The notes: generated by a model from the letters alone, not told the origin. Counted from the first letter of the stretch, positions 1 to 10,600 are shown. The stretch is DNA of 15,051 nt from Conidiobolus incongruus B7586 (GCA_000697335.1 JNEM01013484.1:1-15051); one strand, 5' to 3'. Made by a program: numbers and translations.

Positions 1-545
1 ATATTATTAAGTAAAATTAACATAATAATTATAAAATAATTTTATATTTTTTTTAAAATATTTATTTTTTTAAATTAAATTTGCAAAATATATTATTATT
101 TCATTAGATTAAATAACTTTATTTTAATTAGTTTTAATTTAATATTAAAAAATGATATTTAAATTTTTATTTAACTTTATAATAAATTTCTTTAATTAAA
201 AGTATTTATTTAAAATATAAGTGATATCTAAATTAATATAAAACATATATAATAATATTAGTGTTAACTAATATTCCTATATAATATTATAATTCTTATT
301 ATGTTTTTATTATAATATTATATTTGCTTATATTAAATAATTTATAAATATATCTTTTATTATATTTATTTATAATTTTAATTTATTAAAGTTAAAGTTT
401 AAATGTGTTTTTATTGTTAATTTTAATAACTCTAATTATAATAAATTAATTAATACTAGTAATTCTAATAGTATTATAAGTTAATTTTTATTTATAAATT
501 TAATTAATATATAAATAAATTTTTTTAGAGAGGGATTTAAATATA
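1..545. other. AT-rich gene-free flank left of the retrotransposon
   Basis: Almost entirely A and T with short homopolymer runs. No open frame of useful length, no RNA gene and no recognisable repeat family is seen on either strand. It is the insertion context of the LTR element that follows, and its last bases supply the left copy of the target-site duplication. Confidence 0.7.
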
Positions 546-550
546 ATATT
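546..550. repeat. Left target-site duplication (ATATT)
   Basis: ATATT lies immediately before the left LTR and is repeated at 6265-6269 immediately after the right LTR. Five bases is the duplication length usual for Ty3/gypsy integrases. The flank is so AT-rich that chance matching is possible, but the exact position at both LTR ends supports a real duplication. Confidence 0.8.
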
Positions 551-949
551 TGTTAAGAGACTAGTTCTTTAAATTCTTATATACACTTTCATATAATTGA
601 ATTAACTATAAATTATATGATTAATTTATACTTATATAGTTAAATTAATTGTATAAATAGCATTAAATTATCTAATAAACTAGGTTCTTCTTTTTCTTCT
701 CAATTCTTACTATTTTTTACTTTTACACTATTCCTAAAATTAAAACTATATTCTATCAATACTATAGGATATTGGCACTACCTAATATAAATCTTAATAT
801 ATCAGTGACTCATCCTAGTTTGAAGCTTAATTAAACTTTGTTTACACTTGCACACTACAGCCACATTATATTACTATGTTCTGTGCCACACTACTTTTAT
901 ATTAAATCTTCCTCTACACTATATTAGTTTAACTACCACTATACTTATA
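551..949 (+). repeat. Left (5') LTR of the chromovirus
   Basis: The block starts TGTTAAGAGA and ends CTTATA directly before the primer-binding site. It matches 5867-6264 along its whole length, with about thirty differences and one single-base gap by eye. It contains a TATAAATAG box about 100 bases in, as expected for an LTR promoter. Of the two LTRs this one keeps more C and G. Confidence 0.93.
652..660 (+). promoter_or_regulatory. TATA box in the left LTR
   Basis: TATAAATAG is a full-consensus TATA box and is conserved at the same offset in the right LTR (5968-5976). It is the likely former start-site element of the retrotransposon; any present activity is unknown and unlikely given the state of the element. 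Confidence 0.6.
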
Positions 950-960
950 TGGTAGCAGCA
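950..960 (+). other. Primer-binding site of the chromovirus
   Basis: TGGTAGCAGCA begins directly after the last base of the left LTR. TGG is the complement of the CCA end of a tRNA, and TGGTA is the start seen when an initiator-methionine type tRNA ending in TACCA serves as primer. The exact tRNA cannot be named without the host tRNA set. Confidence 0.75.
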
Positions 961-1129
961 ATAAAATTGTTAAAACCCTACTAGATATTAATAACTATCT
1001 ATATTAAACCTAATTATTACTATTTTAAATTTTATCTATAATTTATTTTATTCAAATTTAACACTATATACTATAATACTACTAAAAAAAGAGATACTGT
1101 TATATTATTTTAATAATAATAACAGCTTA

Positions 1130-2060
1130 ATTACTAAGTGAATCTAAAACTTTAGTCTTTAAAAACTTACTACCCTCTAAAAAACTTATATTAAACAACT
1201 TTTGATTAAAAAAAACATGTTTTAAAGAGTTTAAATCTAACAAACCAGCTACTTTACTACAATTAATGCATTAAACTACCTTTTTAGTATCTTTAAAAAC
1301 AAATTAACTACTTATGATAGCTTAAAAAACCTTTACAAGCTTGAAAACTACCTTAAAAACATGAAGAATTACTTTAATTTGATTCTTGATGAAGATCTAA
1401 AGAATATCCTTAAATTAACCACTTTTTTTTAGAAAAATCTACTTATATTTGGTAGTTAACTCATTATAAACTTGATCCTAAAAAATTTTCAAGAGGATAA
1501 TTTACTACAAAGATACAAACTTTTAAACAATTAGAAAAAGCTTTTAAAGAGAGGTATTACTTAAAAAATCAAGTTTAATTAACAAGAGAAAAGCTTTCCT
1601 AGCTTAAATAAAAAACTTCTACAAAATAATTGATTGAGAAATTTAATGAGATATGCTTAAATATATTAAATATCACTGAAGAAGAACAAATTCACAAACT
1701 ATTATAATGCTTTAACCTTCAAGTGAAGCTTTAATTAGTTAGTAGGGAACACTTTGATAATATGTTTTTTTCTAACATTTGTGATATAGCAATTATAATT
1801 AATGATATCTTTTACATTATAACTAAATCTTCCCACCTTAAAAATTAATCTTTTAAACTTTACTTTAACCTACTTAAATTTTAAATGATAGATGTTTCTG
1901 CTTTAGGGTTTTATAAGAAAACCTTTAGTAAAGAAGCTAAAGTTTACTTAAGAACAAACAAAGGTTGTTATTACTGCTAAAAAACTTAAGTTAACTATAA
2001 AGTTAACAAATACCCTTTAAAAAAGCAACATCTATTTAATTCTCAATAATCTTAACCTAC
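1130..2060 (+). pseudogene. Gag-like relic of the chromovirus
   Basis: This stretch occupies the gag position between primer-binding site and protease. Near its end, about 1960-2020, there is a Cys/His-spaced patch that resembles the CCHC zinc knuckle of nucleocapsid proteins. The capsid part itself is recognised from position only. It is broken many times and is described as a fossil. Confidence 0.6.
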
Positions 2061-2269
2061 CAACCATAAATCAAACTTGAATAATATTAATATAACTTTA
2101 GAATAACCCCTTTTACAATTAGTTAGCAGATTCTAATCTAATCCACAAAAGTTCTAACAAACTAATAATTCCACAAATTAAACTATATATACTAGAGAAA
2201 TCTAATTGATTAAACTACTAGAAACTAAAAATATTCTAGTAACTAATCTACCTTGTAATTTTTTACCTT

Positions 2270-2500
2270 TAACTATTACTTTATTGTTTATGTTAACTAG
2301 TTTTTTTATAGATACACTTGTTAGTGTTTTAATTAACTCTAGTTGTTTTAATTATATTATCTCCTCTTTTATTGTTGTAAAACTATCTTTACCTACCTAA
2401 AAAAGTAACTTGATAATTAAATATACTAACAACTTAATAGAACAAACATCTAATATTATATCTAGATACCTATTATTACCCTCTAACTACTTTTAATATA
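2270..2500 (+). pseudogene. Aspartic protease-like relic of the chromovirus
   Basis: This lies between the zinc-knuckle patch and the reverse transcriptase, where Ty3/gypsy elements carry their aspartic protease. A short hydrophobic stretch followed by a Leu-Ile-x-Ser-type patch around 2310-2345 resembles the protease active-site region. A 65-codon open stretch here (2206-2400) has no ATG and is a remnant of this part rather than a host gene. Confidence 0.5.
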
Positions 2501-2899
2501 TTAAATTCTTAGTTGGCAACATTAGTTATAATTTTATACTAAGTTAAAATTAGTTTGAATATCACAGTTTTATATCTATAAATATTACCTTAGAAAGCTA
2601 CAAATTTATTTTTTTCACATTCTAAAAAAAATTAGTGGAATTAATCTTAAAAAATTTATATTACCCTACTATAAAACTATTAAATACTTTACCTAACACT
2701 AACTCTATAATTGTAGCAAATAATTTTATTATTATAAGTAAAAATCAATGTAAAAAGCTAATCAAAAACTTAAATAATTTATAGGGATATATATTTGTTT
2801 ATTATTTATCTATTAACACTTCATCTGTTGATTTTAATAAAGTTATATCTAATAACCACTTCCTATAAAATATAGTAAGTTAATTTGTTAATGTTTTTG

Positions 2900-3580
2900 A
2901 ACTTGTGAATAAATTACCACCTAAATATAATATTAAATACAAAATTAAATTAATCTTTGGTATATAATTATACTTAAAACTTACTTACTATTTATCTCTT
3001 AAATAATACTAAACCTTAAAAGAAGAAATCTAAAAACTACTTGAAAATAAGTATATTAAACCTTTTTCCTTACTATAAAAATCTCTAATCTTTTTTATAT
3101 AAAAGGTTAATAGTGGTTAGAGATTATATATTAATAACTGTGTTTTAAACTTTAAAACTATCAAAGATAAAACTTTATTATTAAACCTATATGATGTTAA
3201 AGATAAACTACTTAAATCAATTATATTTACTAAACTAGATACTAAGAATAAATATTACAGCATTAGAGTTGAAGAAAATTCTATCTCTTTAACTACTTTC
3301 AATATTTTTTTAAGCCACTATAAATTTATTGTTATAAACTTTAGATTATATAATGCTCTTGTAACTTTTATTTAATTTATCAATTCCTTTTTCAACCCTG
3401 TTTTTAATAACTTTATTATCACTTACTTTGATAATATCCTAATCTATTTAAAAACTAAAGAAGAATATATCTAACATGTTAATTAAGTTTTACAAATTAT
3501 TCAAGAATATAAATTACCTTTAAAACTATCAAAATATATCTTTAGTACCTCTTTTATCTTTTTCTGTGGTTATATTGTTT
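2900..3580 (+). pseudogene. Reverse transcriptase relic of the chromovirus
   Basis: The central RT blocks of the Ty3/gypsy family can be recognised. The most telling is the catalytic-loop block around 3422-3450, reading close to the YxDDIL[IV]Y signature. Upstream, around 3020-3070, is the usual block preceding the fingers region. The domain order with RNase H and integrase downstream supports the call. It is heavily decayed. Confidence 0.85.
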
Positions 3581-3679
3581 CCTCTTAAAGAATTAATATT
3601 GATCTAACTAAACTCAATAGTGTTAAAGCTTTTACTATACCTATAAACAAAAATCAACTTATATCTATACTTAAATTAT

Positions 3680-4170
3680 TAAATTACTTTAAAGATTTTA
3701 TTGATTCTTTTGTTGAATTTACTACTCTTCTTACTAATCTCTTAAAAAAAAACTCTCTTTTTGAATAAACCCTACTATACACTTTCTACATAAATACTTT
3801 GATTTTCTATATTATTAATGCTTTTACTTTATTTATCTTTAATTTAAAACTACCTACTATTATTTTTACTGACTTTAATTTTTTTGTAATTAGTAGATAG
3901 TTAGCCTAATTTAAATTGAATTTATATTTTACCCTACAACTATAGGATAAAATAATAAATAAAAAAGAATAGGTTAAGTTTAACCCTACAAATGTTACTT
4001 TAAAACCAATAACATTTTGGTTAAGAAAAATAAAACCAGCTGAATTGAAATACTTAGTCTATAAATAAAAACTCTTTGCTTTAGTAGAAATAATTAAAAA
4101 TCACTTACATTTCTTATCTTACAATTTTTTTTTAATACTTACAGATTATAAATTATTTATTTACTTAAAT
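3680..4170 (+). pseudogene. RNase H-like relic of the chromovirus
   Basis: This follows the RT part and precedes integrase. A block around 3865-3885 resembles the T-D-A-S type catalytic motif that opens the RNase H domain of Ty3/gypsy elements. The rest is recognised mainly from position and spacing. It is a fossil with many breaks. Confidence 0.65.
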
Positions 4171-4529
4171 ACTTAGAAGTATTTATTAAGAAAATAAGTT
4201 AGATAAATTAAAACTATCCAAGCTTATTTTTTCTTTATTCAATATCTTTTAGGTTAATAAAACTATGTTGTAGATACTTTGTTAAAAAATCTTACATACT
4301 TACCCTTTTATTCTAATTGTAAAAATCCAGCAAATATTAACTTAATGATTATTAATGAAGGAAATAAAGAATTTATTAAATTACTTTAAGAAACACTACT
4401 AAATAATGATTTCTTTATTTTAATTAAAGAAGAACTCTCTAAACTATTAGAAAACTAACTAAAATATGTTAAAAGATTTAAAATTATCAATAACTTACTA
4501 TACTATAATAATTGTCTATAAATTCCTAA

Positions 4530-5110
4530 CATTCCCAAGATCTAACAAATAATATTTAATGAATACTATAATTTACCTGTTGGAGGACATTAAAACTAGT
4601 TAAAAACTGCTAAGAGAATTAAAATAAGGGATTACTAACTTTCCCTAGTTAAATTAATTTAGAAATACACTAATACCTATGATATATGCTAAAGAACTAA
4701 ATATAATACTCAACTAAAATATAGTAAACTTATTCCTTTACAAGTCTTTAATAAAACTTAACAACAAATCTAACTTGATTTCATAGAAATCTTTAAATCA
4801 ACAAATAGTTATAATAACTTAGTGATTATAATTGATTCATTTTCTAAATATGTTTATTTTATTCTTTGTTTCAAAACTTCTATAGCTAAAAATGTTGCAC
4901 AATTGTTATTCTCTAATATTTTTACCTACTATAGAATTCTACAAACTATTATATCTGATAGAGATGTATAATTCAACTTTTAATTCTAGAAGTCACTATC
5001 CTTTTCTTTTAAGATTAACCTAACTATGTTTATTATTAATTATCACCAAACCAATAAACTTGTTGAAAAAACTATTAAAACCTTAAAGTAAATAATTAAA
5101 GCTTATATTA
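4530..5110 (+). pseudogene. Integrase relic of the chromovirus
   Basis: The part begins with a histidine-glycine block around 4565-4600 that matches the end of the HHCC zinc-binding region. The catalytic core follows: a DFIE-like first-aspartate block near 4780, an S-D-R-D block near 4950-4970, and an Asn/Gln-Thr-rich block near 5040-5080 where the catalytic glutamate region lies. This is the standard D,D-35-E retroviral integrase arrangement. It is decayed. Confidence 0.85.
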
Positions 5111-5664
5111 ACATTAATTAATTAAATTAAGATGCTTATATCTATTAACTCTAATATTTATTTAACACCTTTATTAATAAATCAACAGGTTTTAGCTTTT
5201 ATTTTATTAATTATAGTAAACATCTTAACTTAATAATTACTCTAAAACTTTAAATCAATTTATCTTTAAACATTGTTGAATTTTAATCTAATATCAAACA
5301 TATTAATTCCCTTGTTAAATTTAACTTAGGAGAAAATTAAAGGATTATAAAATAACAATACTTAAAGTTATTTAGAAACCCTTTTAAATATAAAACTAGT
5401 ATGTTTGTATACTTAGAATAATCTGCCCTTAAACCTACCTTATTTAAATCTAGTTTAAATCCCAAATACTTACTATTATATTATAATCCCTATAAAATTT
5501 AATCTATTGATTTAAATTTTGAAAATATTACCTTGGAATTACCTTTAACTTTGAGGATCAACTTTACCTTTTACATATCTAAAATTAAACTATACTTTAA
5601 AGATTTTAACACTTTTCCTAATCAATTAAAAACTTTAAAACTAGAACCAATTATTAATTAAGAT

Positions 5665-5815
5665 AGAGAAGAAAAATACTATATTGATTATATAATTAAG
5701 TTTAAATCTATTAGGAATAAGCTTTATTTTTATGTAAAATAGATAGGTTATCCTATTAAAGAAGCTACATAGGAACCTCTAGAAAATATTAAGAATACTT
5801 TAGCCTATTATACCT
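5665..5815 (+). pseudogene. Chromodomain relic at the integrase C-terminus
   Basis: Aromatic residues followed by an I-x-Y-P-like stretch and a W-E-P-L-E-N-like stretch are the pattern of chromodomains fused to chromovirus integrases, and this part sits at the end of the coding region just before the polypurine tract. In the family this domain binds methylated histone H3 and steers insertion into heterochromatin. It is broken here. Confidence 0.75.
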
Positions 5816-5859
5816 ATTTGCAAAAAATTAAAGAGTGTGTTTCTTCTAAGAAATTTATT

Positions 5860-5866
5860 AGGGGAG
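5860..5866 (+). other. Polypurine tract
   Basis: AGGGGAG lies directly before the right LTR. It is the expected primer site for plus-strand DNA synthesis in LTR retrotransposons and stands out as a G-run in an otherwise AT-rich stretch. Confidence 0.85.
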
Positions 5867-6264
5867 TATTAAGAGACTAGTTCTTTAAATTCTTATATAC
5901 ACTTTCATATAATCTAATTAACTATAAATTATATAATTAATTTATACTTATATAATTAAATTAATTGTATAAATAGTATTGAATTATCTAATAAACTAGG
6001 TTTTTTTTTTCTTTTCAATTCTTACTATTTTTTACTTTTACATTATTTTTAAAATTAAGACTATATTCTATTAATACTATAGGATATTAACACTACCTAA
6101 TATAAATCTTAATATATTAGTGACTCATCTTAGTTTGAAGCTTAATTAAACTTTGTTTATACTTGTATACTACAACCACATTATATTACCACATTCTACA
6201 CCACACTACTTTTATATTAAGTTTTCCTCTACACTATATTAGTTTAACTACCACTATACTTATA
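5867..6264 (+). repeat. Right (3') LTR of the chromovirus
   Basis: Matches the left LTR (551-949) end to end. It starts directly after the polypurine tract and ends in CTTATA before the right ATATT duplication. It has the same TATA box at 5968-5976. Nearly all differences from the left LTR are transitions, and at most of them this copy carries the A or T. Confidence 0.93.
5968..5976 (+). promoter_or_regulatory. TATA box in the right LTR
   Basis: TATAAATAG stands at the same offset as in the left LTR. In the right LTR such a promoter would read outward into 6265 onward, but no gene is seen there within 3.5 kb. Confidence 0.5.
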
Positions 6265-6269
6265 ATATT
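6265..6269. repeat. Right target-site duplication (ATATT)
   Basis: Exact partner of 546-550, immediately after the right LTR. It defines the right boundary of the insertion. Confidence 0.8.
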
Positions 6270-8327
6270 ACTAATAATAAAATTTAATATATTCATAAAA
6301 TATTATATAAAATAATAATAAAAAAAGAAAAAAAATATAATTATATATTATTAAATATATCCTTTTATCTTAAAAACCCATAAATTTATAATTTATTTTG
6401 ATTAAATATTTATGATTAATATTTTTATTAATAATTTATTAAATATATTTAAATATATTAATTTATTATCAAATAATATAGTTTAATTATATATTATAAT
6501 ATCAAGTAATCTAATATGTATAGTTATTTTAATTATTAATAAAAATTTATATATTTTTAATTTTATGACTTACCTTTATAAGTTAAAATATAATTAATTT
6601 TAAATTATTTTAATAATTCTTTAATGAAAATAAAAAGATATTTGTTAAAATATTTTTTTATTCTATTAATAAATGAAAGAATAATAGTAGAAATTAATTT
6701 TTTAAATTTTGATAAATTTTAAATAATATTCTTTCTAATTTTAAAATTTTAAATTTAGCAATATATGGTAGTTTTAGATAAAATATCATCTTTATAAATT
6801 GTTTATAAATTTTAAATAATTTATAAAGTTTATTATTAAGTTTTAAAAATATAAAAAAAAATTTTTGATAATTATATTTTAATTGAAATTTAATTATATT
6901 TAGCTATAAATTTTAAAATCAAAATATTTGAATAAAAAAATAATTATTCTGCTATATATTATATATATAAATAATCTTTTAAAACTGATAATATGATCGA
7001 AAAATCAGAAATTAAAAAATTTATCATTTTTTAATTTTAATACTAACATTATATTAATTAAATATTTTTAATATATATTGTTTTTATAAGTAATTATATA
7101 TAAATCTTTTTTAATAGTTTAAAAATACATTATAATTTAAATTGAAAATAATATTAATAAATTATGGAAAAATAATAAGTTAATAATTAAATGCTTATAT
7201 AAGAGAATAAGAATGTGGTGAACTTGAAGTCATGGACAAGAATTAAGGCATTAAATAAATTAAATATTTTCAGTTTTTATACCTTCAATATCATAGAATT
7301 CACTGAAAGTTTATACTTGCATGAAATACTATTCAATTGCAGGATATATCATGATATATTGATATCAATATTTATTAAGACTGTACTATTATTTTTAACT
7401 TATTATATTATATTATTAGTTAATATAAAACAGACTAAAGAGATTCAATTTAAATCATAAATATTAAAATTTTAATCTAATCAAATGAATTTGTTATTGT
7501 TGTTATTATTATTATAATTATTAAATTAAATCAAAGAAAGACTAACAATTTTGCAGTTATTATAAAGTATTAGTTCAGCTAGTAATAAACTTTTGAAATC
7601 GGGTAAAGATATTAAACCATTGAATTAAATAATATAAAGTGCATTTGAAATACAATTGCATAAATTTTTAAATTTTACTATTTGTATTCAAGTAATTAAA
7701 ATATAATGGATTGATCAAACTTTAACAAAACTATTAATAATTAATAAGCGCATTACTTCTAGGCTAAGGTGTTAAAACTAGAACAAGTGTATTATCAATA
7801 TGCAGTGTCAATCAAGAATTGCGATGCAAGTGATTATGATTTCAGTTTATAAATCTGCACCGTGTCATTCAAAATTTTGAGGTTATTAAACCTTTGATAG
7901 CTCTTTTGATTTGAAAATTCTAGATTAACTAAAAAGAGTTTATGATATAACGATAGTAATAATTTTTCAATGATTTAAACTTAAAATCTTGACTTAATAG
8001 TATACAATAACTATTAATAAATTTAATCTAATTCCAATATTCTATTTAGCTCTTTTTCATATTAATATGTTATAATATTCCCACTTAGTATACTTGATCT
8101 TACATATGATAAAGAAATTATAATGAATAGTTGGATAACAAATAATGAAAAGTTAATAAAAATATAAATGAATACCCTGAAATCATATGACTGTTAATTT
8201 TTTTATTAGGTTGATATTTGAAAGTGAATTCTTAAATTCATTAAGAGTAATTTTTCAATATTAAAAATAAAATAACTATTTATAAATTATATTCAAATTA
8301 ATTGATTTTAAATTCAATAAAAAATTT

Positions 8328-8368
8328 TTATTTAATATTATAATATTATAATATTATATTAAAAACTA
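8328..8368. repeat. ATATT/ATAAT microsatellite
   Basis: Tandem copies of an eight-base unit close to ATTATAAT, followed by ATT triplets to about 8390. Simple sequence repeat with no further meaning visible. Confidence 0.6.
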
Positions 8369-9388
8369 TTATTATTATTATATAATATAAGAAAATTCTT
8401 ATTACACTTTATTTATGCTACATTTTCTAGAATTTAAAAATAAATTTTAGTTTAAAATTTATAAAATTCATTTAACTTGAAATTATTTTAAATTTAGATT
8501 ATAATGGATAATCAAGCAATTTTGAAACTTGTGATTTGAAATTGAATAAGGATCCTCACTTTTGATAAAGATTCAAATTTGCTATACATTTGAGTTGATT
8601 TGGTGTAGGCCTTATGGATGATATTGTCTAGAATTACATAGTAGTTTCTCAGTTGTATATTGGATTTATAATTTTATAGAATCGATGATTAATTGATATT
8701 GGTTTATAGACGAAAGATAATATTTTTAAAAAATTCTTATTAATTTTTTCACATTGTAATTTGAATCTTAGAAGTAATGAAAACTTATAAAATTCCACTA
8801 TAAGCAAATTTAGAGTTCGTGTTAATTATTAATTTTGATTAGATCAATAATTAGATACTTTATCTACTACCACATAACCATCATTTAGCTTTATTATTCA
8901 CTTGGGATAAATCAATATGTGAGCAATATTATCAGGATATCATTGAATATAGTTAAATTTCAGTCAAAAGCATATTCGCTCTATATATCTGTGTAATGAT
9001 AGATTTTAAGCATATATATATATAACCAATTAAAATTACATCAAATCATTATCTTAAATTATTTGTAAATTCCCAAAAAGTCTATAACCTATTTTATACT
9101 GAGTGAAATTAATCACCTTAAAAGTAAACCTGAAGCTATTCAGATATATTCAATTAAGAAATAAACTTTGATAAGCCATATTTATTTATTGAAAATAATT
9201 TTAAATATCAATAAAGTATGGTTCATTAAATTGATTAACAATTATTATTGCTATTAAATTGTATTGAAAATATAACGTATTATTCATTTTGATTAGAATA
9301 AAATTTAATTTTAAATATCAAATTGGTTGATTATTATTATACTTAATTATTCAATTTATAAACAAAAAAATAAAGCAAAAAACATTTA

Positions 9389-9416
9389 TATTATATTATA
9401 TTATATTATAATATTA
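9389..9416. repeat. TATAT pentanucleotide microsatellite
   Basis: Successive TATAT-type five-base units (ATTAT repeated) in the AT-rich intergenic region. A simple tandem repeat. Confidence 0.6.
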
Positions 9417-9548
9417 GTTAATAATATTCATTTTTTTAAACTATAAAATTATATGAACAAAAAGAATAAAATTGATTTTGATTATTTTAATATTTTATCC
9501 AAAAACTTATTAATTTCATATATTAAAATATTAAAAATAATAAATTAA

Positions 9549-9568
9549 TATATATATATATATATATT
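9549..9568. repeat. (TA)n microsatellite
   Basis: An uninterrupted alternating T/A run of about ten units in AT-rich intergenic DNA. Confidence 0.75.
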
Positions 9569-10303
9569 ATTCAATGGATCAATTAAATTAGTTTTTCATT
9601 AAAAATATAACTAAGGATAATTAAGAGAATTAGAGTTTTTTATTTGGGAAATAATTTTTTTAGGATCAGTTAATTAAAAAGTAAATTATTCTGTTTCAAT
9701 ATATTAACCAAAGAATTTTGTCAAATATATATATTAAAGGATATGAATTTAGAACTTGAGTAAATAATATTAACAAAAAAAATTTTTTTAAAACAAATAT
9801 AAAAATTCAAATTAAATTGAAAATCAATTATAATATATTTATTAATTTTTTTATATTTTTTTCCCTTTTATTATAATTATTTTTTGAAAATTGAAATAAG
9901 TTTGAAATTATATTGAATTTAACCTTTTTAGGATAGTTATTTTAATACTATTGGAAAAAATCGAACCATCATTAACTAATATTTGGACGAAGGATGAATT
10001 CTAGTTAGTATAGGTTTTTTTACAGTGTTGGTTATGTAAACGTTTAGCTTGGTTGAAATTTAACTGGATTTACTCAGGTGACATACGTATTAAATTTTAG
10101 TTTTGAATCCTCTTGAACTCTGAACACAATTGGTTGTTAAGTGTAACAACTTGTCTAAATGCTATGAACGAGAGTAATTTAACCAGGACTAAATTTGTTG
10201 AGTTGATCAATTCGTTTGCCATAATCCTCTGTAATAAAGAGAGGTATTGTTTAAGGTGGTCAACTCAAGCATTTTGAAGTGATGTGGTCTTAGTTGAGCG
10301 ATG

Positions 10304-10341
10304 GGATTGGTTGAATGTGTCAGGGGAATGTGGATTGGTTG
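10304..10341 (-). promoter_or_regulatory. Paired inverted CCAAT boxes in a direct repeat
   Basis: GGATTGGTTG occurs at 10304-10313 and again at 10332-10341, 28 bases apart, each containing ATTGG, the CCAAT-box core on the other strand. The surrounding bases (ATG before, AATGTG or GGGTGG after) are partly shared. In fungi this core is bound by the heteromeric HAP/CBF complex; binding here is inferred. Confidence 0.45.
10322..10326 (+). promoter_or_regulatory. AGGGG stress-response-type element
   Basis: AGGGG is the core of the fungal STRE bound by Msn2/4-type zinc-finger activators. It lies between the two CCAAT repeats. The motif is short and the call rests on its placement and on the second copy at 10388. 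Confidence 0.35.
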
Positions 10342-10387
10342 GGTGGTAAAGAGCAATGTATCTCAAATTTATTTCCTATTACAGGAG

Positions 10388-10392
10388 AGGGG
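10388..10392 (+). promoter_or_regulatory. Second AGGGG element in a G-rich patch
   Basis: AGGGG within GAGGGGAGGGTAGG, about 15 bases upstream of the CCAATCA box. The G-rich patch is conspicuous in this genome and is the strongest local composition signal in the promoter. Confidence 0.35.
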
Positions 10393-10407
10393 AGGGTAGG
10401 AAGCGAG

Positions 10408-10414
10408 CCAATCA
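10408..10414 (+). promoter_or_regulatory. CCAAT box (CCAATCA)
   Basis: GAGCCAATCAGAG matches the extended CCAAT-box consensus RRCCAATCA. It is the best of the five CCAAT cores in this promoter and lies about 190 bases upstream of the TATA box. Confidence 0.55.
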
Positions 10415-10595
10415 GAGCACATAGATCTGCCACTCAGTTAATTCTGTTTAGAAACATTTGATTTGAAGTAAATTTAACTCTACCGAAACTTCGACTATTT
10501 ATATTGGGCCAATGTGCACATTTGTTAGTTGCTTGCGTTCAAGTTTCGAAAAGGTAGCACGAACTACTTGACTATTTCACTCTTCGCAATCAGCA

Positions 10596-10600
10596 TATAA
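10596..10600 (+). promoter_or_regulatory. TATA box of the Ecl1-like gene
   Basis: TATAA in CATATAAGAG, 128 bases upstream of the chosen ATG. It is set in a less AT-rich context than the rest of the window, so it is more meaningful here than the many TATA-like strings elsewhere. Confidence 0.4.

Larger units (their letters stand above)
551..6264 (+). mobile_element. Fossil Ty3/gypsy LTR retrotransposon, chromovirus type
   Basis: A 5.7-kb element bounded by two direct LTRs of about 0.4 kb and by a perfect 5-bp target duplication ATATT. Between the LTRs lie a primer-binding site directly after the left LTR, a gag-like part with a zinc-knuckle relic, and pol relics in the order protease, reverse transcriptase, RNase H, integrase, chromodomain, ending in a polypurine tract. 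Integrase downstream of RT and RNase H is the Ty3/gypsy (Metaviridae) order, and the chromodomain-like end places it with the chromoviruses. The structure is complete in outline, but the coding parts are broken many times over and the element looks long dead. LTR identity of roughly 92 percent would suggest modest age, but the differences are so biased to transitions that a hypermutation process probably acted, so a clock estimate is unreliable. Confidence 0.93.
6270..9940. other. Long AT-rich region without recognisable genes
   Basis: About 3.7 kb of AT-rich DNA with no ATG-initiated open frame of useful length, no RNA gene and no clear mobile-element signature. Composition is not uniform: 6270-7150 is extremely AT-rich, while about 7200-9300 is a little more complex and may include old decayed sequence. 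The longest open stretch, about 7203-7460 on the + strand, has no ATG and encodes a hydrophobic, low-complexity peptide; it is not called as a gene. Several microsatellites lie near 8330-8395, 9385-9420 and 9545-9570. Confidence 0.65.

Noticed and set aside
2206-2400. Open stretch of about 65 codons inside the LTR element
   Set aside because: It has no ATG start and lies in the protease part of the fossil chromovirus, so it is a remnant and not a host gene.
7203-7460. Open stretch of about 85 codons on the + strand in the gene-poor region
   Set aside because: It has no ATG (the apparent start is a GTG), the peptide is a low-complexity hydrophobic sequence typical of AT-rich chance frames, and no neighbouring coding signal was found. 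A TTGCAG acceptor-like string at 7337-7342 alone is not enough to call an exon.
7740-7900. Slightly GC-richer patch examined as a possible rRNA or tRNA gene
   Set aside because: It contains neither a conserved 5.8S block nor a cloverleaf with A and B boxes.
8600-8640. Short YMDD-like coding string in the AT-rich spacer
   Set aside because: It is an isolated match with no other reverse-transcriptase block before or after it; chance is the likelier explanation.
10226-10244. CCTCT...AGAGG inverted repeat in the promoter
   Set aside because: The stem is only five base pairs with a nine-base loop, which is not distinctive, and it lies upstream of the likely transcription start.
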